From NCBI RefSeq assembly GCF_030815485.1, contig NZ_JAUSWV010000002.1:6944001-7008000 (forward strand): 64,000 bases of DNA. The letters are read 5' to 3'. Under the pieces are notes generated by a model that was not told where the DNA came from, made no database searches, and saw only the letters and a program-made list of their open reading frames with translations. Positions 17,588-25,780 of the stretch are shown piece after piece. Both the position numbers and the translations under genes were made by a program. Origin of the DNA: Streptomyces rishiriensis (GTDB taxonomy: Bacteria > Actinomycetota > Actinomycetes > Streptomycetales > Streptomycetaceae). How positions within the stretch are numbered: the first letter of the stretch is position 1; every line of letters starts with the position of its first letter.

Positions 17588-18921
17588 CCGCCACCGGTGC
17601 CGAGGCTCCGGGCACTGCGGGCCGGGAGACCCTCGGCGGTCACGCGGCCCGTCAGCTGCTGCGACTGGCCGAGGTCGCGGGCCTGTCCGGAGCCGACTCC
17701 ACGCTCTACGCGCGGACCCTCGTCGAGGCGTTGGGGCCCGTGGCGCAGCGGTCCCTGGATCTGCCGCCGCCCGGCCACAGCTTTCTCTCCGACGACCACA
17801 CCCCGGTGGAGTTCTCCCTCTCCTGCGAACCGGGGGCCGCACCGACCCTGCGGGTCCTGCTGGAGCCGGGCGCCGGCGCCGCCGACCTGGCCGAGGACGG
17901 CCGCACCGGCCTCGCCGTGGTGCGCGAGATGGGGCGGCGCTGGGGCTTCGCCACCGATCGGCTCGACGACCTGGCGGACCTCTTCTTCCCGTCCGCACCC
18001 GAAGGCCCCTTGGCGCTGTGGTGCGCGCTGGAGCTGCGTCCCGGTGGCGTCCCCAAGGTCAAGGTCTATCTGAATCCCGCGGCATCCGGCGAGAAGCGTG
18101 CCGCCAAGACCGTACGGAAGGCGCTGAAGCGACTGGGGCACCGGGAGGCGTTCGACGCGCTCCCCGAAGGGGACCGTCACGTGTTCTTCGCCCTGGACCT
18201 GGGCGACTGGACGGAGCCGCGGGTCAAGGTCTACCTCGCGCATCACGACCTTTCGGCCGCGCAGGCGTGCACCCTGTCCCGCATGGACGGCGGCCCCGGC
18301 CGTGCGGAGGTCGAGGAGTTCTTCCGTATCGTGGCCGGGTCCGGGCCCGGCGCCGATGCCGACGGCCTCCGAGGGGGAGTGGGCGCCGGAGCCGTACAGG
18401 GAGCCGGGAAGGGGGCCGGGGGAGGAGGGGAGCCGCGGCTCGCGCGCCGGCCCGTCCAGACCTGCCACGCCCTGACCGACACGGGGACCGGTGTGCCGAG
18501 CGGGTTCACCCTCTACATCCCGGTGCGGGACTACGCCCGGCACGACGGCGAGGCCCTGGACCGGGCGACGGCGCTGCTCGGTCACTACGGCATCGACCCC
18601 GCACCGGTGCTGCGCGCCGCCGCCGCCGTCACCTCGCGGCGGCCGGAGGACGGTGTGGGGCTGGTCGCCTATCTGGGCCTGGCCCATCAGCAGGGCCGTC
18701 CGCCGCGGATCCTCACCTACCTCTCCTCGGAGGCGTACGAGGTGCGGCCGCCGACGGCCGCCGTGCCCGCCGCTGCCCTGTCCACCCCGGCGCCGCCCAC
18801 CGTCTCCCTGTCGGCCGCGGCGGTGACCGGGCGACAGCCGTCCGCACGACCGATGGACCAGCACCGTCCGCGGACCGCCGGGACCCGTACGGCGGCTTCG
18901 GTGGAACATCGGACTTCATGA
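17584..18921 (+). CDS. Aromatic prenyltransferase, DMATS/indole type
   Basis: The protein has 445 residues, in the usual 350-460 range. The ABBA-barrel hallmarks are paired Lys-x-Tyr strands that shield the prenyl diphosphate (PKVKVYLNP and later RVKVYLAHH), the early LARTL-like helix and the late SGFTLYIPVRDY strand. It would transfer a dimethylallyl group to an aromatic ring, most likely tryptophan/indole given the flavin monooxygenase encoded convergently. A Gly-rich loop (about residues 255-280) and a 60-residue Ala/Pro/Ser-rich tail are extra. The ATG at 17584 overlaps the stop of the short leader ORF. From memory, the closest described logic is the S. coelicolor SCO7467/SCO7468 pair. 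Confidence 0.85.
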   Translation: MTATGAEAPGTAGRETLGGHAARQLLRLAEVAGLSGADSTLYARTLVEALGPVAQRSLDLPPPGHSFLSDDHTPVEFSLSCEPGAAPTLRVLLEPGAGAADLAEDGRTGLAVVREMGRRWGFATDRLDDLADLFFPSAPEGPLALWCALELRPGGVPKVKVYLNPAASGEKRAAKTVRKALKRLGHREAFDALPEGDRHVFFALDLGDWTEPRVKVYLAHHDLSAAQACTLSRMDGGPGRAEVEEFFRIVAGSGPGADADGLRGGVGAGAVQGAGKGAGGGGEPRLARRPVQTCHALTDTGTGVPSGFTLYIPVRDYARHDGEALDRATALLGHYGIDPAPVLRAAAAVTSRRPEDGVGLVAYLGLAHQQGRPPRILTYLSSEAYEVRPPTAAVPAAALSTPAPPTVSLSAAAVTGRQPSARPMDQHRPRTAGTRTAASVEHRTS

Positions 18922-18934
18922 AACCGCGGATCTC

Positions 18935-19018
18935 GTGGAACAGCGCCACCCGTAGACACGGTCACCCATGGAACGGCGCGACCCGTAGAACACGGCCACC
19001 CGTAGAACAGCGCCACCC
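18935..19018. repeat. Five tandem ~17-bp repeats between convergent genes
   Basis: Units at 18935-18951, 18952-18967, 18968-18984, 18985-19001 and 19002-19018 vary around GTAGAACAGCGCCACCC. The rest of the gap (18922-19209) holds no gene and no clear hairpin. Without spacers this is not a CRISPR array. Confidence 0.85.
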
Positions 19019-19209
19019 GTAGCAGCAGCGGTACCACCGCACCCCGCGGAACAGAACCTCGGGGGGAGCCGTACGCCGACGTCGTCGAACCGCTCCCCTC
19101 GTCCCACGAGCAGCGCGCACGCAGCCGCCCAGACCGCCCGGGCGGCCTCTCGACGCGCGGCGGCGATCCGCGGCCGATCCGGCGGCCGGCTCGCGTCAGC
19201 GACGGGCCG

Positions 19210-20496
19210 TCACTCGTTGCGCAGTTCCTCCAGGTAGGGCGCCACATCGACCTGGATCGACGCGCCCTGGGTCCGGCCGTACTGGCCCGCGACGCCCCCC
19301 AGGTACGCGTCGATCTCCTTGCGCATGACCTCCGGCTCCGGCAGCGTCGCCTTGCCGACGAGGAGCCGGGCGACCCAGCGGGCCTGGGCCTCCACGAGCC
19401 GGGTGACGGAACCGTGCGGGCGCACCAGGCCGATGAAGTGCAGCCCGGGGTGGCCGGGCGCGACGACCCGCTTGTACAGCTCGACCGAGCCCTGCGGACC
19501 GATCGGGCAGTCCGGTGGCAGGAAGGGATGGGCCATGCGGTAGCCGGTGCAGTGGACGATCGCGTCGGCGGGCACGGAGGTGCCGTCGGTGAACACGACC
19601 CGGCCGCCGTCGACGAGGTCGATCGCGGGCTTGGGGACGACCCCGCCGTGGCGTATGCGGGTGAGGATCTCGTCGGAGATCGTCACGGCCGAGGCGAAGA
19701 CCGGGTGGTCCGGCTCGGGCAGGCCGTAGTCCGAGAGCCTGCCGCGTGCGACGAGCAGGGCCTGCTCGATGAACCGGCGCTGCTCCGCCAGGGACATGGT
19801 CGTCCACCAGGGAGCCTCGGCGACGTCGTCCAGGGGTATGCCGAAGAGCTGCTTGGGCAGGATGTGCAGGCCCCGGCGTACCGAGAGGACGGTCTGGGCG
19901 GCGTATCTGGAGAGGTCGGCGGCGATGTCCACCGCCGAGGCCCCGAGTCCCACGACGACGACACGCTGTCCCGCGTAGTCGCTGCCGTCGCGGTAGTCCA
20001 GCGCATGGAGAATCGTTCCTTTGAAGGTCTCGGAACCGGGTGCGGGGACAGGAAGGACCGGCTCGGTGTTGTGTCCGGAGGCGACGATCACCTGGCTGAA
20101 GTCCCGCGTGGTGCGCGTACCGTGCGCATCCCGGCTGACGACCGTCCAGGACCCGTCGGCCGCCCGGCGCACCGACTCGACGGTCGTCTCCAGCTCGATG
20201 TGGTCGAGCAGGCCGGCCCACTCGGCGAAGGAGCGCAGATACGCGGCGAGTTGGCTGTGGGAGGGGTAGACCGGATACCCGGCCGGCATCGGACGGTCGG
20301 CGTAACCGGTGAGCTGCTTGTTGGTGTTGAGGTGGAGCGACAGATAGCCCGGACCGCGCTCGCCGGCCCCAGGCTGCCGCCAGAGGCCGCCCACGTCCGA
20401 CGCCTTCTCGAGGCAGACGAAGTCGAGGCCCTCGGACTTCAGGGCGTGTGCCGTGGCCAGCCCGGACAGACCCGCACCGATCAGACACAGGCTCAC
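19210..20496 (-). CDS. Flavin-dependent monooxygenase (FMO family)
   Basis: The protein has 428 residues. The FAD loop is LIGAGLSGLA near the N-terminus, the FMO signature FxGxxxHxxxY is seen in FKGTILHALDY, and the NADPH loop is VVVVGLGASAVDIA. The GTG at 20496 was chosen for its GGGGGA about 8 bases upstream; GTG 20508 is an alternative giving four more residues. Together with the adjacent prenyltransferase, the expected chemistry is N-oxidation of a prenylated tryptophan to the aldoxime, which dehydrates to a nitrile, as recalled for SCO7468. It is convergent with the prenyltransferase across a 288-base gap. Confidence 0.87.
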   Translation of the reverse strand: MSLCLIGAGLSGLATAHALKSEGLDFVCLEKASDVGGLWRQPGAGERGPGYLSLHLNTNKQLTGYADRPMPAGYPVYPSHSQLAAYLRSFAEWAGLLDHIELETTVESVRRAADGSWTVVSRDAHGTRTTRDFSQVIVASGHNTEPVLPVPAPGSETFKGTILHALDYRDGSDYAGQRVVVVGLGASAVDIAADLSRYAAQTVLSVRRGLHILPKQLFGIPLDDVAEAPWWTTMSLAEQRRFIEQALLVARGRLSDYGLPEPDHPVFASAVTISDEILTRIRHGGVVPKPAIDLVDGGRVVFTDGTSVPADAIVHCTGYRMAHPFLPPDCPIGPQGSVELYKRVVAPGHPGLHFIGLVRPHGSVTRLVEAQARWVARLLVGKATLPEPEVMRKEIDAYLGGVAGQYGRTQGASIQVDVAPYLEELRNE

Positions 20497-20659
20497 ACGT
20501 TCCCCCACGGAATCGACACCATCCTTACGCACACGCGCAGTTGAATGCCCGTGCGGCACTCTCCCCACGCGTCGCACACCCGCGACAAGGATCACAGGCG
20601 GGATCCGAGGCCCGAGGTGGCAGGGGGAAAGGGGACGGGTAGTGGGGACGTCACGGGGC

Positions 20660-21003
20660 GAGCCGCCCACTCCGGGACGAGTCGCCACTCGCGGGCGGCG
20701 GCCCACAGCCCCCGCACATGGCCGAGGTGTCGGGTCATCACCGCGCACGCACGGCCTGTTCGTCACGGGACAGCAGGGCGTCCAGCAGCTCCACCTGCTC
20801 CTCGGCGGAGGCCAGCAGGCGGCCCGAGGCGGAGAGTGAGCGCGGTCAGGCCGTACGGGCGAGCCCGGCCGCGCAGCTCGCGGACGACCTCGGCGAGATG
20901 GGCGTTGCCGGCCGGCGCGGGAAGGCCCAGGTGGAACCGGGTGTAGGCCTCCACGTAGGCGATGAGGTCGCCCGCCACCGCCGCGGTGTACCTGGTGCCA
21001 GGC
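20660..21003 (-). pseudogene. Remnant of a GntR-family regulator (FCD effector domain)
   Basis: Reading leftward from about 21003, one frame gives the FCD-domain segment DLIAYVEAYTRFHLGL, then AGNAHLAEVV and ELRGRARPYGLTAL. Near 20842 the match shifts frame to ASGRLLASAEE and LLDALLSRDEQAV, and shifts again near 20745 to VMTRHLGHVRGLW. No HTH domain remains, because the lipoprotein gene begins immediately upstream. Two frameshifts and loss of the N-terminal half mark it as decayed. It may once have regulated the flavin monooxygenase or a lost neighbour. Confidence 0.6.
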
Positions 21004-21043
21004 GGCGGAAGAAGGCCGGAGAGAGGTGGCAACCGGCCGCCGC

Positions 21044-21940
21044 TCAGTCGAACTCGCTGGGCTCGGGCGCCGGTGTGCGCCCTTCCCGTACGTCCTTGAG
21101 TCGCGTCGTGCCGTGGCTGACCGCGTCCTCGGTGCTGTCGTGGTCCGCTCCGTCGGAACCGCCGTTGGTGACCGTGATCGCGTCGTCCCCCACCCGTACG
21201 ACGGCGACGTCCATGGTGAGGGTGACCGGGGTGCCGCCGGAGGGGCCCGCGACCGTCACCGTCAGGCCCTGCCGGGTGTCGCCCACCTCGGGCAGGGAGG
21301 CCTCGACGACCTGCACGGTGCGGGTGGAGCCGTCGGAGCCGACCGCGTTGAACTGGTCGCACGCGGTCGGCAGCGTCTTCAGCCAGTCGAACGACTGGTC
21401 CAGGGCGGTCGACCGGTAGGCGGCGACCTGGTAGAGCAGCCGGGAGTCTCCCTCGGTGAAGCCGGTGAGCGCCGACGGGCCGGGCGGGGCACCCAGGAGG
21501 TCCTCGTCGTAGAGCCCGTCGAGGAGGCGCTGGCAGTCCGCCGCCTGCGTCTTGCCGGTGAGGAACTGGGCGGCGTCGACCGTGCCGATGAGCAGCCGGT
21601 TCCGCCAGCCGGCCGCGGTCTTCACCTGCGTCCAGTTGTCCTCGAGGTCCCCCGCGGTGATCAGCGCCGTCTGCGCGCCGGCCGAGGTGAGCGGCGTGAT
21701 GGTGGGGGACGCGGTGGCGGTCCGTCGGCCGGCGGACGGGGTCGCGGTGGTGCTCGGGTCGCTCGACGCGCTGCCGTCCCCGTCGTCGGAGCAGGCGGCC
21801 GTGGCGAGCAGCGTTCCGACAGTCAGGGCGACGGCCAGCAGCCGGGTCGGACGGCCCGGACGCGTCGGGCCGGCCGGACCGGACGGCCCGGCGGGACGCG
21901 GCGGGGTGGACGGGCGGGACGACAGGCGAGGGCTGGTCAC
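21044..21940 (-). CDS. Secreted lipoprotein of unknown function
   Basis: The protein has 298 residues. A long basic, Pro-rich N-terminus (SRPSTPPRPAGPSG) precedes a hydrophobic signal and a lipobox ending in ATAAC, so Cys about residue 50 should be lipidated. A Ser/Thr/Asp/Pro-rich linker follows, then a 220-residue domain with two further Cys (ADCQRLLDG and TACDQFN) that could form a disulphide, as in extracytoplasmic sensor domains of mycobacterial PknH type. That resemblance is tentative. GTG 21940 has a perfect AGGAGG six bases upstream, which decides the start. Confidence 0.75.
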   Translation of the reverse strand: MTSPRLSSRPSTPPRPAGPSGPAGPTRPGRPTRLLAVALTVGTLLATAACSDDGDGSASSDPSTTATPSAGRRTATASPTITPLTSAGAQTALITAGDLEDNWTQVKTAAGWRNRLLIGTVDAAQFLTGKTQAADCQRLLDGLYDEDLLGAPPGPSALTGFTEGDSRLLYQVAAYRSTALDQSFDWLKTLPTACDQFNAVGSDGSTRTVQVVEASLPEVGDTRQGLTVTVAGPSGGTPVTLTMDVAVVRVGDDAITVTNGGSDGADHDSTEDAVSHGTTRLKDVREGRTPAPEPSEFD

Positions 21941-22302
21941 GAATACCTCCTGAGGACGGTTCGGGGACGGGGCGGGACGGGGCCGGTCCCCGCGTGGGCG
22001 CGCCCCGGGCGGGTTCCCGAGGGATTCCTCTCGTCGACCTGGGTGCTTGCCGGGCACCCCGTGGGCTCTGCTGGTGCTGCCTCTGCCCCTACACGGCACC
22101 ACCGGCCGGGCCGCTCTACCAGCGCACTGATCCGTACGGGTGACACGGCGGGAGGGGCGGAGCGAGCGACCGGGCGCCGGTGGAGCGGCCCGTCGGGCCG
22201 GAAAATGCGAGGTGGTCCGGGTCGGGGCCGGGGCATCATGGCGGTTCTGCCGCCCGTCCACGGGGGCGGGGGATCACCATCGGGGAACGACCGGGGGCAC
22301 CT
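21941..22302. other. Divergent intergenic region, no gene seen
   Basis: These 362 G/C-rich bases separate the leftward lipoprotein from the rightward nucleotidyltransferase-like gene. They must carry both promoters. I see the lipoprotein ribosome site at 21947-21952, but no clear operator, hairpin or small ORF. Confidence 0.5.
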
Positions 22303-23007
22303 GTGACCGTCACCAACATCCTGCTGTCGGGAATCGTCGGCTCGACCGCCTACGGGCTCGCCCGCGAAGGCTCCGACGTGGACCGTCTCGGCATGTTCGC
22401 CGCCCCCACCGAGGATCTGCACGGCCTGCACCGGCCGACGGAGTCGCACGTCAGCACGGCGCCCGACCGGACCCTGCACGAGGCCGCGAAGTGGTGCCGG
22501 CTCGCCCTGGGCGGCAACCCGACGGTGATGGAACTCGTCTGGCTGCCTGACGAGTTGTACGAGGTGCGGTCCCCGCTCGGCGACGAACTCATAGCCCTGC
22601 GCGGGACGTTGCTCAGCGCCCGCCGGGTCCGGGACGCCTATCTCGGCTACGCCACGCAGCAGTTCCGCAGACTGCGGAACCGCAGCGAAGGGCCCCTCGC
22701 CGCGGACACCCGCAAGCGGACCGCCAAGCACGCGCGTCACCTCAAGCGGCTGTGCACCCAGGGTTACGAGCTGTACGCCACAGGGCGGTTGACGATCCGT
22801 GTCGACGACCCCGAGAGCTACCACGCGTTCGGTGAACGGGTCGCCGCCGATCCCGAAGCCGCCCTGCCGCTGCTGCGCGGCTTCGAGGAGGCGTTCGCCG
22901 CGACGCGCAGCGCGCTGCCCGAACAGCCCGACGAAACGGCCGCCGACGCGTGGCTGCGGCGGGTGCGCAGGCAGTTCTACCCGGCGGAGCAGGCCGCTCC
23001 CGCGTGA
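22303..23007 (+). CDS. DNA polymerase beta superfamily nucleotidyltransferase-like protein
   Basis: The protein has 234 residues. The motif GSTAYGLAREGSDVDRLGMF matches the G[S/T]xxYGxxxxxSDxD core of predicted nucleotidyltransferases found in phages and actinomycetes, with the metal-binding Asp pair at the end. HLKRLCTQGYEL and ELYATGRLTIRV follow, as in the family. The substrate is unknown. GTG 22303 follows GGGGG; the in-frame sequence further upstream is not conserved-looking. It is a single gene, 421 bases before the EF-G paralogue. Confidence 0.75.
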   Translation: MTVTNILLSGIVGSTAYGLAREGSDVDRLGMFAAPTEDLHGLHRPTESHVSTAPDRTLHEAAKWCRLALGGNPTVMELVWLPDELYEVRSPLGDELIALRGTLLSARRVRDAYLGYATQQFRRLRNRSEGPLAADTRKRTAKHARHLKRLCTQGYELYATGRLTIRVDDPESYHAFGERVAADPEAALPLLRGFEEAFAATRSALPEQPDETAADAWLRRVRRQFYPAEQAAPA

Positions 23008-23176
23008 CCGACGGACGCTCCCGCCGGGCCGGAGGACAGGCGGGCGCCGGCCCGGTCGGCGGGACGGTGCGAATAATCCCGTGCGGCGGGAGTTCGTCGC
23101 CCCTACACTCGCCAGAACCGAGCGCCGCCCACGACACGGGCAGCGCGGTACCGAGACGAACGAGGGGGGCCCGGCC

Positions 23177-23281
23177 ATGCGTGACCACACCGCTGCCGTC
23201 GCTCCCCGATCCCGCTACGAGGTGATCCTCGTGTCTCCGTCCGTCCGGTGCTCGCTGCGCGGCCGGCACCGGATGTCCTGA
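23177..23281 (+). CDS. Possible 34-aa leader peptide upstream of the EF-G paralogue
   Basis: ATG 23177 lies eight bases after GAGGGGGG and opens a short frame (MRDHTAAVAPRSRYEV, ending RHRMS) closed at 23281, in a region otherwise without genes between 23008 and 23428. It is 147 bases before the EF-G-like start. The RBS is the main support; no family is recognised and it may be spurious. Confidence 0.3.
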   Translation: MRDHTAAVAPRSRYEVILVSPSVRCSLRGRHRMS

Positions 23282-23428
23282 CGACCGCCTGATCACCGCG
23301 TTGCCCCCGCCGATGCGCCGATAACTTACGGAGCGTCGGCACACTCGCACGTCGACCGACGTGTCTCGGTGTTCGTCCGGAAAATCGCGCCGCCCGTTTC
23401 TCGGAAACACCCCGAAAGGCCAAGGGCC

Positions 23429-25573
23429 GTGCGCAACCACCTCGACCGTCAGCTCTCCGCCGTGCGCAACCTGGGCATACTCGCCCACGTCGACGCCGGC
23501 AAGACCACCGTCACGGAGCGGATCCTGTACGCCACCGGGACCACGCACAAGCGCGGCGAGGTCCACGAGGGCACGACCGTCACCGACTTCGACCCCCAGG
23601 AGCGCGACCGTGGCATCACCATCTTCGCCGCGGCCGTCAGCTGCGACTGGGACGGTCACCACATCAACCTGATCGACACCCCGGGCCACGTCGACTTCGC
23701 CGACGAGGTGGAACGATCCCTGCGGGTGCTCGACGGTGCGGTGGCGGTGTTCGACGCCGTGGCGGGCGTGGAACCGCAGAGCGAGTCCGTGTGGCGCCAG
23801 GCCGACCGGCACGGTGTACCGAGGATCGCGTTCGTCAACAAGCTGGACCGGGTGGGGGCCGACCTCGACACCGCGGTGGCGTCGATCCGGGAACGGCTCC
23901 ATCCGGTCCCGCTGGTCGTGCACCTGCCGATCGGCACGGAGGACGGCTTCACCGGCGTCGTCGACCTGCTGCGCATGCGGGCGCTGACCTGGAGCGACGG
24001 CGCCGAGACGGCCGTCGAGGACGACGTGCCGGAGGATCTTCGCGAGGAAGCGCTGCGCAGGCGTCGGCTGCTGGAGGAGGCCGTGGCGGAGCGGCACCCG
24101 GCCGCCCTGGAGGAGTTCTGCGACCGGGAGACGCTCTCCGCCGAGACCCTCTCCGGTGCGCTGCGCGACCTGACCCGCACGGGCGACGGAGTGGTCGTGC
24201 TGTGCGGCTCGGCCTACCGCAACCGCGGGATCGAACCGCTGCTCGACGCCGTCGTCGCCTATCTGCCGTCGCCGTTGGACGTGCCGCCTGTATGCGGTGT
24301 GCCTGGCGGTGGCGACGGTATGCGAAATGCCGAGAGCGGTATGCGCGAGGGCGTCGACGGTATGCCGCAGACCGGCGAGCGACGGGCCGCCGACCCCGCC
24401 GCACCGTTCGCGGCGCTCGCGTTCAAGGTCGTCGCGACCCCCACGGGCCGGCTCACCTATCTGCGGGTGTACTCGGGCACGATCCGGAAGGGAGACGCGG
24501 TATGGGAGTCGGGCGCACGGCGCACCGAGCGGATCGGCCGGATCCTGCGGGTGCAGGCCGACCGGCATGCCCAGCTGGAACGCGCGGTCGCCGGGGACAT
24601 CGTGGCCGTGATCGGGCTGAAGTCGGCCCGTGCGGGATCGACGCTGAGCGCGCCGGGTGCGCCGGTCGTCCTGGAACCGCCCGGGGTCACCGATCCGGTC
24701 GTCTCCGTGGCGGTCGAGGCGCGCACGAGCGCCGACGCCGACCGGCTGGCTTCCGCTCTTGCCCGGCTGGCCGAGGAGGACCCCTCGCTGGTCGTCCGGA
24801 CCGATCCGGAGACCGGGCAGACCGTGCTGTCGGGCATGGGTGAACTGCACCTGGAGGTGGCGGTGGAGAAGATCCGCCGCAGCCTCGGCCTGGAGGTCAC
24901 CGTGGGGCGTCCGAGGGTGACGTATCGCGAGACGGTCGCCCGCGGCGTGTCCGGTCTGGTCTTCCGGCATGTCAAGCAGGACGGGGGCGCCGGGCAGTTC
25001 GCGCAGATCGTGCTCGATGTCGAGCCGCTCCGCGCCGATGAGACGGGAGGTGCGGCAGAAACCGGTTTCGCGTTCCGATCGACCGTGGTCGGTGGACGGG
25101 TGCCGCAGGAGTACGTCCGCGCGGTCGAGGCAGGCTGCCGGGACGCCCTCGCCGAGGGTCCGGTGGGCGGACACCCGGTCACCGGGCTGCGGGTCACCCT
25201 GACCGACGGGGCGACCCATGTGAAGGACTCCTCCGAAACGGCCTTCCGGACGGCCGGCCGGTTCGGGCTCCGGGAAGCCCTGCGCGGCTGTGCGATGGTC
25301 GTGCTGGAACCGGTTGTCGAGGTCACGGTCACCGTTCCCGAGGACGCCGTCGGCGGGGTCCTCGGCGATCTGGCCGCACGGCGCGGGCGGGTCACCGACT
25401 CCACTGTGCGCGGCGGTTCGGCGGTCGTCACCGCCACCGTGCCGCTGGCCGAACTGTTCGGCTACGCGACCCGGCTGCGCAGCCGCACCCAGGGCCGGGG
25501 CACCTTCTCGGCCCGGCCGACGGGGTACGCCCCGGCGCCCTCCTCGGCGCCCGCGCCGGCGACGGCACGGTAG
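23429..25573 (+). CDS. Elongation factor G paralogue
   Basis: The protein has 714 residues. It has the complete translational GTPase G domain: G1 HVDAGKTT, switch I RGITI, G3 DTPGHVDF, G4 NKLDR. EF-G domains II-V follow, ending in the GMGELHLEVAVEK and ELFGYATRLRS segments. A hydrophilic insert of roughly 16 residues with three GlyMet steps (DNA motif GGTATGC repeated at about 24328-24366) sits between G domain and domain II. It is a second EF-G rather than the str-operon copy, since no rpsL/rpsG/tuf is nearby. Possible roles are ribosome recycling, stress translation or ribosome protection. GTG 23429 follows AAAGG; the longer in-frame ATG 23369 lacks support. Confidence 0.87.
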   Translation: MRNHLDRQLSAVRNLGILAHVDAGKTTVTERILYATGTTHKRGEVHEGTTVTDFDPQERDRGITIFAAAVSCDWDGHHINLIDTPGHVDFADEVERSLRVLDGAVAVFDAVAGVEPQSESVWRQADRHGVPRIAFVNKLDRVGADLDTAVASIRERLHPVPLVVHLPIGTEDGFTGVVDLLRMRALTWSDGAETAVEDDVPEDLREEALRRRRLLEEAVAERHPAALEEFCDRETLSAETLSGALRDLTRTGDGVVVLCGSAYRNRGIEPLLDAVVAYLPSPLDVPPVCGVPGGGDGMRNAESGMREGVDGMPQTGERRAADPAAPFAALAFKVVATPTGRLTYLRVYSGTIRKGDAVWESGARRTERIGRILRVQADRHAQLERAVAGDIVAVIGLKSARAGSTLSAPGAPVVLEPPGVTDPVVSVAVEARTSADADRLASALARLAEEDPSLVVRTDPETGQTVLSGMGELHLEVAVEKIRRSLGLEVTVGRPRVTYRETVARGVSGLVFRHVKQDGGAGQFAQIVLDVEPLRADETGGAAETGFAFRSTVVGGRVPQEYVRAVEAGCRDALAEGPVGGHPVTGLRVTLTDGATHVKDSSETAFRTAGRFGLREALRGCAMVVLEPVVEVTVTVPEDAVGGVLGDLAARRGRVTDSTVRGGSAVVTATVPLAELFGYATRLRSRTQGRGTFSARPTGYAPAPSSAPAPATAR

Positions 25574-25615
25574 GCCCGGGCCTCACCGCGAGGCAGTGGA
25601 CCGCACGCCACCTCG

Positions 25616-25658
25616 TCGGTCCGTGCCACGAACACCTGGTGTCCGTGGCACGGACCGA
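25616..25658. terminator. Bidirectional hairpin terminator
   Basis: TCGGTCCGTGCCACG (25616-25630) pairs exactly with 25644-25658, extended inside by ACACC/GGTGT after one mismatch. It lies between the convergent EF-G paralogue and GH55 gene. Downstream (25670-25740) a 28-base G/C-rich direct repeat precedes the GH55 stop. Confidence 0.85.
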
Positions 25659-25780
25659 AGGCTCATGCCGCCCCTCCGGCGCGTGCGGCGCGGGCCGCGC
25701 GTCACCCCTCCGGCGCGTGCCGCGCGGGCCGCGTTCCTCAGGGCCGTTCCCTCAGGGCCGGATCGCGGACAGCGGGTGGA

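Noticed and set aside
18717..19247. Minus-strand frame over the 17-bp repeats giving a repetitive Cys/Ser/Thr/Gly peptide
   Set aside because: It exists only because the repeat unit has no stop in that frame. There is no ribosome site and no family resemblance.
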